Source of the DNA: an uncultured Synechococcus sp.
GTDB lineage: Bacteria > Cyanobacteriota > Cyanobacteriia > PCC-6307 > Cyanobiaceae
Reading direction: 5' to 3'
NCBI GenBank assembly: GCA_913040905.1
Contig: CAJWIC010000043.1
Span: 1-9,333 of the forward strand
Length of the DNA stretch: 9,333 bases
Of the stretch, positions 5,620-9,333 are shown piece by piece. The notes under the pieces were generated by a model that saw only the letters and a list, made by a program, of their open reading frames with translations, did not search any database and was not told where the DNA came from. Each line of letters begins with the position of its first letter. Position 1 is the stretch's first letter. The position numbers and the translations under genes are program-made.

Positions 5620-6314
5620 CCAAAGGATGTCTCCAACCACTGCTGCAGGCTGCGAGCCGGTTGATCGGCCGCACTGGTGATTTCGATGATGCGACCGCTG
5701 GCGGCAGCAACCTCAAGGGCTTCGAGGCAAACCCGCGCCACCAGACGCCGCGGAATGCTGTTGCTCTGCTGCTGATCGGCAGCGGAGAAGACGACCCCTT
5801 CCGCCTCAGCGCGAGCGTCGTCCTCGCTGAGTCCCCCGGGCCGGACAACGGTCCAATCCAGGCCACTGCGCTCCAGCCAACGCTCACCCAGTCGTTTCCA
5901 CACCAGAATCAAGCCGAACAAGTTCAGCGGGTGCAGCCAACGGCCGGCGCAGAGGGAACTCACCAACACCACCCGTTGAAGACCGACGGCCCGGCAGGCC
6001 TGAATCTGAGCTTGCACCCCAGCAGCGTCCACCTGCAGAGGACCGGCGAGATTGATCGATGGCCTGGCGCCGGTGGCGATCACCAGAGCCGTGCATCCCT
6101 TGAGGGCATGCAGCAGAGCCTCACCCGAATTGAGATCGAGGCGATGCACCTCCAGACGTTGCTCCCGCTCAGCCGCCGCCAGTGCCGGGGGCAAGGTCGA
6201 CTCCGGCCGCACGATCGCCCGGACGGTCAGTCCCCGCTGCAGGGCTTCGTCCACCACCCGCCAACCGGTTTTACCGGAGGCACCGGACACCGCCAGTCGC
6301 TGCATCAGCTTCAC
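5601..6314 (-). CDS. NAD(P)-binding SDR / NmrA-like epimerase-type protein
   Basis: This 237-residue protein starts with a Rossmann beta-alpha-beta unit and the nucleotide-binding loop VSGASGKTG (9-17). Further landmarks are a DLNSGEALLHAL segment, TALVIATGARPS, VVLVSSLCAGRW and the strand DWTVVRPGGLSED. It has no classical YxxxK catalytic pair, so it belongs with atypical SDRs such as the NmrA/Ycf39/Tic62-like proteins of cyanobacteria and chloroplasts, some of which aid photosystem assembly or act as redox sensors. The substrate is unknown. A GTG at 6314 immediately follows the permease stop (TGAGTG) and has GGAG 8 bases upstream, which favours it over the ATG at 6305. It is the second gene of a minus-strand pair with the metal permease. 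Confidence 0.85.
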   Translation of the reverse strand: MKLMQRLAVSGASGKTGWRVVDEALQRGLTVRAIVRPESTLPPALAAAEREQRLEVHRLDLNSGEALLHALKGCTALVIATGARPSINLAGPLQVDAAGVQAQIQACRAVGLQRVVLVSSLCAGRWLHPLNLFGLILVWKRLGERWLERSGLDWTVVRPGGLSEDDARAEAEGVVFSAADQQQSNSIPRRLVARVCLEALEVAAASGRIIEITSAADQPARSLQQWLETSFGQAGNT

Positions 6315-7163
6315 TCAGAGGTCTCCAGTCAACTGCCCCTGGGAACGACGCAGCACGCCATGACGCGGCGCAAACAGAAAAGCCAGCAGGAACTGGGCCG
6401 TCTGCACCAGCACGATGCAGCCAGCGGTGGAGCTGTCGGTCCAGTAGCTCACGAACACACCAAACACACTGGACAGGATGCTGCTGATCACCGCCAGCAG
6501 CGTCATGCGATCGAAGCGATCGGTCAGTAGGTAGGCCGTGGCACCAGGGGTGACCAACATCGCCACCACCAGAATGATGCCGACCGTCTGCAGGCCAACC
6601 ACCGCCGCCAGGGAAAGCAGGCCCAGCAGCATGTAGTGAAGAACCCCGGTGTTGATCCCGATCGAGCGGGCGTGGGTGGGGTCAAAGCAGAACAGCATCA
6701 GGTCCCGTCGGAACAGCAGCAGCACCAACAGCACGAGGCATGAGATCAGCAGCGTCTGCTGAATGTCTCCTGCAGTGATGCCGAGGACATTGCCGAAGAG
6801 AATGTGGGTGAGATCGATGTTGCTGCGTGTCTTGGACACCAGCACCAGACCCAGGGCAAAAAAGCCCGTGAACACCAGACCGATCACAGTGTCTTCCTTG
6901 ACCCGGGATTTCTGCTTCACAAAGCCGATGGCGGCCACGGAACCCACACCGAAAACAAAGGCCCCGAGCGAAAAGGGCAAGCCAAGGGCATAGGCCACCA
7001 CCACGCCGGGCAGCACCGCATGGGACACGGCATCCCCCATCAGCGCCCAGCCCTTGAGGGTCATGTAGCAGGACAGCAAACCGCAGACGCCTCCCACCAG
7101 GGCGCTCACCAGCAATGCCCGCACCATGAAGGCATGACTGAGGGGTTCCAGCAGCCAATCCAT
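6315..7163 (-). CDS. mntB: Mn/Zn-type ABC transporter permease (ABC-3 family)
   Basis: This 282-residue integral membrane protein has about eight hydrophobic segments from residue 14 to 270. The ABC-3 family motif MGDAVSHAVLPGV lies at about residues 42-54, followed by VVAYALGLPFSLGAFVFGVG, then SNIDLTHILFGNVLGIT, which is typical of the MntB/SitC/YfeC branch. Conserved small-residue helices around VGLQTVGIILVVAMLVTPGATAYLL complete the core. Such permeases import Mn2+, Zn2+ or Fe2+ across the plasma membrane with an ATPase and a solute-binding protein; the metal cannot be told apart by eye, so mntB is a provisional name. ATG at 7163 without a Shine-Dalgarno site. Neither partner gene is adjacent: the divergent acyltransferase gene begins at 7260. 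The SDR gene follows its stop directly. Confidence 0.88.
   Translation of the reverse strand: MDWLLEPLSHAFMVRALLVSALVGGVCGLLSCYMTLKGWALMGDAVSHAVLPGVVVAYALGLPFSLGAFVFGVGSVAAIGFVKQKSRVKEDTVIGLVFTGFFALGLVLVSKTRSNIDLTHILFGNVLGITAGDIQQTLLISCLVLLVLLLFRRDLMLFCFDPTHARSIGINTGVLHYMLLGLLSLAAVVGLQTVGIILVVAMLVTPGATAYLLTDRFDRMTLLAVISSILSSVFGVFVSYWTDSSTAGCIVLVQTAQFLLAFLFAPRHGVLRRSQGQLTGDL
6323..6326 (-). promoter_or_regulatory. Shine-Dalgarno site GGAG for the SDR gene
   Basis: On the minus strand GGAG lies 8 bases before the GTG at 6314 and 17 before the ATG at 6305. It supports the GTG start and lies inside the 3' end of the permease gene. Confidence 0.5.
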
Positions 7164-7259
7164 TCAGGGCACAACGGGATCCTGCTCATCCTCAACCATG
7201 GAAGAGACGGTTGAGCTTGTGCGGAAAACCTTCAGGATGGGCATCCAGGCTTCGGTTCG
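7164..7259. promoter_or_regulatory. Divergent gap between metal permease and acyltransferase
   Basis: These 96 bases must hold the start signals of both flanking genes. On the minus strand a frame ends in a TGA exactly before the permease ATG (7164-7166), with the preceding codons reading MVEDEQDPVVP. This could be the decayed tail of an upstream operon gene such as an ATPase, or chance. No Zur/Fur-like or MntR-like palindrome was recognised by eye. Confidence 0.3.
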
Positions 7260-8591
7260 ATGCCCCGTGCCTCCACCATGATCGCTCGGCCGGCTCTGCG
7301 CCGGTTGCCGACACGACCTAGCCGGCTTGTGCAGGGGCTGATCGGGCGATTGCTACCGCTGGTGTTTCGCATGCAGGGCCTGGAACTGCGCGGCGGCAAT
7401 GCCGTTCAGGGGCTTGCCCAGGCCTTTGCCGCACAACAAACGGGAACGTGCACGCTGCTGATCGCCTTCCGCCACCCCAGCACCCGGGACCCCTTGGTGC
7501 TGGCGGATCTGTTCTGGAACCGCGTTCCCGCTGAGGCGGCCACCCTGCTCCAGCCATTGCCACGGCCGATCGAACTGCGTTTCCTCTACGACCGCGGCAT
7601 CCCGATCTGGGCCGGACCGGTGATCGGTTGGCTGCTGCAGCGCAGTGGTGGAATCGCCATTCATCGCGGCCGACTCGATCGTCCCGCCCTGGCCCAGGCC
7701 CGCGCTGCCCTCGTGCAGGGCCGGCATGCCCTGGTGGTGGCACCGGAGGGCGCCACCAACAATCTCTCCGGAGAAATGGCACCGCTGGAGCCAGGGGTGG
7801 CGCAGCTGGCCTTCTGGGCGGCCGATGACCTCACAAAGGCCCACGACAAGCGGGAGTTGCGGTTGCTCCCCCTTGGCATCCGTTACAGCTGGCGCCAGCA
7901 GCGCTGGAGAGCTCTGGATGCACGGCTCAGCGCCCTGGAGAGTCATCTCGGATTTGACCCACTCGAGGAGCCAGCGGAGGATCCGATCACCCCTCGCCGT
8001 GACCGATTACTGCGCATCGGTGCCCACCTGATGACAGCCCTTGAGCAGCTGGAACGTCTGAATCCTCCCGAAGAAGCGAGCTTGACAGAACGGATCGAGG
8101 CCTACCGGTTGCACGGGCTGGCCACTGCGGAAGCACATTTCCAGCTGAAAGCCGGCGGAACTCTGCAGGAACGCTGCCGCAGGATTGAACAGGCCGCCTG
8201 GGATCGCATCTACAGGGAAGGGGTCGAGCAGTTGCCACCCCTCGAACGGGGCCTGGCGGACTGGGAAGCCCAGGAAGCCGATCTGCAGCTCAGCCGCATG
8301 CGTCTGGTGGAGCATTTCACCAGCGTCAGTGGTCACTACGTCAGTGATCAGCCGGACTTTGACCGCCTGGCCGAGATGCTGCTGCTGGTGGAGGAAGCGA
8401 TCGGCTGGATCGAGTCCAGACCCTGGCCGGCACGGCCTTCGCTGGGACCTCAGCGGGTGGAGCTGAGCCTCGGTGATCCCTTGGCCGTGGAAAGCCGGCT
8501 GCCGGACTATCACCGCAACCGGCGTCGTGCCGTACAGGACCTCACCAAGGCCCTGGAACAGGAGCTCAGCACACTGATCTCACCAGCCTGA
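7260..8591 (+). CDS. PlsC-like glycerophospholipid acyltransferase
   Basis: This 443-residue protein contains the PlsC-family acyltransferase blocks in its first half. The HX4D catalytic motif is RHPSTRD (H72, D77), block II is GIAIHRGR (131-138) and block III is APEGATNN (161-168), the counterpart of the usual PEGTRS. Family members move an acyl chain to lysophosphatidate or a similar acceptor at the membrane. The second half (about 190-440) is a long helical, charged extension (for example LEQLERLNPPEEASLTERIEAY and LLLVEEAIGWIESR). It makes the protein about twice the size of a minimal PlsC, so its acceptor may differ. ATG at 7260 (or 7278), no Shine-Dalgarno site. It is divergent from the metal permease and followed after 21 bases by the NfeD-like gene. 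Confidence 0.85.
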   Translation: MPRASTMIARPALRRLPTRPSRLVQGLIGRLLPLVFRMQGLELRGGNAVQGLAQAFAAQQTGTCTLLIAFRHPSTRDPLVLADLFWNRVPAEAATLLQPLPRPIELRFLYDRGIPIWAGPVIGWLLQRSGGIAIHRGRLDRPALAQARAALVQGRHALVVAPEGATNNLSGEMAPLEPGVAQLAFWAADDLTKAHDKRELRLLPLGIRYSWRQQRWRALDARLSALESHLGFDPLEEPAEDPITPRRDRLLRIGAHLMTALEQLERLNPPEEASLTERIEAYRLHGLATAEAHFQLKAGGTLQERCRRIEQAAWDRIYREGVEQLPPLERGLADWEAQEADLQLSRMRLVEHFTSVSGHYVSDQPDFDRLAEMLLLVEEAIGWIESRPWPARPSLGPQRVELSLGDPLAVESRLPDYHRNRRRAVQDLTKALEQELSTLISPA

Positions 8592-8612
8592 ATTCCCAAC
8601 CCGAAAACGTTG

Positions 8613-9119
8613 ATGCTCACCACCTACCTCGTCTGCCTGCTGGCCGGAGCTGTCTTGATCAGTCTTTCCCTCGACAACGATGGAGGAGTTGACGGCGAGG
8701 CCGGCAACCTGTCGTTGCTGTTCAGCACGCCGTTCTGGTCCTTCGGGCTGACGGGATTCGGACTCTGCGGCGTGCTGATGCTGGTGCTGAGCCCACCTGG
8801 GGCCTGGATTCCCCCCAGTGCGGTAGCCCTGCCCATGGGGCTGCTGATGGGATGGGCCGCCAACCGAATCCTGAAGACCCTGGGCCGGCGTGAGGCCGAC
8901 AGTCTGGTGCGCAGCGATGACCTGATCGGACAGCAGGGCAGGGTCTCCCTGACGATTGAGCCGGGGGAACGCGGGTTTGTGGAACTGAACGTCCGCGGAA
9001 GCCTGATCCGCCGGCCGGCGCGCTGCCGCCAGGGGCAGCTCCGACGCGACACAAGCGTGGTGGTGATTCGGGCCGATGCCAACACCCTGGAGGTGGAGGC
9101 ACTGGAGAAGCCTGATTAA
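8613..9119 (+). CDS. NfeD-type membrane protein with OB-fold domain
   Basis: This 168-residue protein has three hydrophobic segments: residues 4-20 (TYLVCLLAGAVLISLSL), about 44-62 (FWSFGLTGFGLCGVLMLVL) and about 69-86. They are followed by a soluble C-terminal domain beginning near DLIGQQGRVSLTIEPGERG and ending TSVVVIRADANTLEVEAL. This is the short NfeD architecture (like B. subtilis YuaF), in which the OB-fold domain works with a flotillin encoded next door in organising membrane domains. The next gene indeed begins as a flotillin-like protein. The ATG at 8613 was preferred to a TTG at 8610. No Shine-Dalgarno site. It follows the acyltransferase gene by 21 bases, so the three right-hand genes may be co-transcribed. 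Confidence 0.83.
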   Translation: MLTTYLVCLLAGAVLISLSLDNDGGVDGEAGNLSLLFSTPFWSFGLTGFGLCGVLMLVLSPPGAWIPPSAVALPMGLLMGWAANRILKTLGRREADSLVRSDDLIGQQGRVSLTIEPGERGFVELNVRGSLIRRPARCRQGQLRRDTSVVVIRADANTLEVEALEKPD

Positions 9120-9168
9120 TGCAAAGTTGATCTGGCGGCGCTAACCAGGGACATCCCTCGCCGATGCC

Positions 9169-9333
9169 ATGACGGATCCACCGGGTCTTCAGACGCAGAC
9201 AACAACACCGGCATTCATTTCCCCAAACCGCAACCAGAGCGATGCGGTGATCGGCGGCGTCGCCGCTCTGTTCATCCTTCTGGTCGCCCTGAACCTGATC
9301 AGTCGCTGGATGATCCGCATCTGCCGGCCCAAC
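9169..9333 (+). CDS. Flotillin-like (SPFH/band 7) protein, 5' part only
   Basis: The frame runs open from the ATG at 9169 to the window edge, 55 residues. It has a Pro/Thr-rich start (MTDPPGLQTQTTTPAF), a hydrophobic segment at about residues 27-44 (VIGGVAALFILLVALNLI) and then RWMIRICRPN. A single N-terminal hairpin or span followed by C-x-P-N, where flotillins continue into the SPFH domain (CxPNEVLVISG type), supports a flotillin. The NfeD-type gene directly upstream supports it further, since the two are a known gene pair. Flotillins scaffold membrane microdomains. The SPFH and coiled-coil parts lie beyond the window. A 4-bp AGGG/CCCT inverted repeat (9147-9158) sits in the 49-base gap before it; no good RBS is seen. 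Confidence 0.75.
   Translation, partial: MTDPPGLQTQTTTPAFISPNRNQSDAVIGGVAALFILLVALNLISRWMIRICRPN

Noticed and set aside
5661..6530. Plus-strand open frame of 289 codons opposite the SDR and permease genes
   Set aside because: The His/Gln/Pro-rich translation is typical of the antisense of high-GC genes; both genes on the other strand have clear family motifs.
7353..7946. Minus-strand open frame of 197 codons opposite the acyltransferase
   Set aside because: It is a shadow of the PlsC-like gene, whose catalytic motifs are intact on the plus strand.
1..9333. CRISPR arrays, insertion sequences, tRNA genes, HIP1 palindromes
   Set aside because: No regularly spaced repeats, transposase-like frames, cloverleaf-type sequences or GCGATCGC octamers were found by eye.

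Overview
The window reads as chromosomal DNA of a marine picocyanobacterium (Synechococcus/Cyanobium type). The main pointers are a stand-alone high-light-inducible protein (HLIP), a DUF4278 protein, a PAP/fibrillin-like protein, several short proteins of the kind common in these genomes, tight gene packing, mostly absent Shine-Dalgarno sites, and high GC content in most of the window. The species assignment is inference; no rRNA or other marker gene is present.

Layout. (1) Positions 1-880 are visibly poorer in GC than the rest (about 42-43% in the two 60-base lines I counted, against 62-75% in three lines counted further right). This part is loosely packed and holds two short minus-strand genes: a one-helix membrane protein and a DUF4278 protein. 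It looks like an accessory or island-edge segment. (2) Positions 882-1103 carry two tiny tandem plus-strand ORFs, each one membrane helix, the first with a clean AGGAG site. They end three bases before a convergent small protein with a C-terminal J domain. (3) A DUF427 gene (1519-1986) abuts, stop to stop, a three-gene minus-strand operon (3278 to 1987): a secreted small protein, an HLIP and a methyltransferase-like protein. (4) Two small unknown genes converge at 3681/3686. (5) A plus-strand operon with overlapping genes (3919-5619) encodes a PAP/fibrillin-like protein, a Nudix hydrolase and a soluble ABC ATPase. (6) Convergent to it, a minus-strand pair (7163 to 5601) encodes a Mn/Zn-type ABC-3 permease followed directly by an NAD(P)-binding SDR. 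No matching ATPase or binding-protein gene is adjacent. (7) At the right, on the plus strand, are a PlsC-like acyltransferase, an NfeD-type membrane protein and the start of a flotillin-like (SPFH) protein cut by the window edge.

Functional themes. Photoprotection and thylakoid biology (HLIP, fibrillin-like protein), metal transport, membrane lipid synthesis and membrane-domain organisation (PlsC, NfeD, flotillin) recur, but most links between neighbours are positional only. I did not find a convincing undescribed defence, mobile or secondary-metabolite system. The most worthwhile leads are the tandem mini-membrane ORFs, the HLIP operon, the fibrillin-like/Nudix/ABC operon and the orphan metal permease. 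No tRNA, rRNA, CRISPR array, insertion sequence or att site was seen. Most of the window is ordinary core picocyanobacterial sequence.
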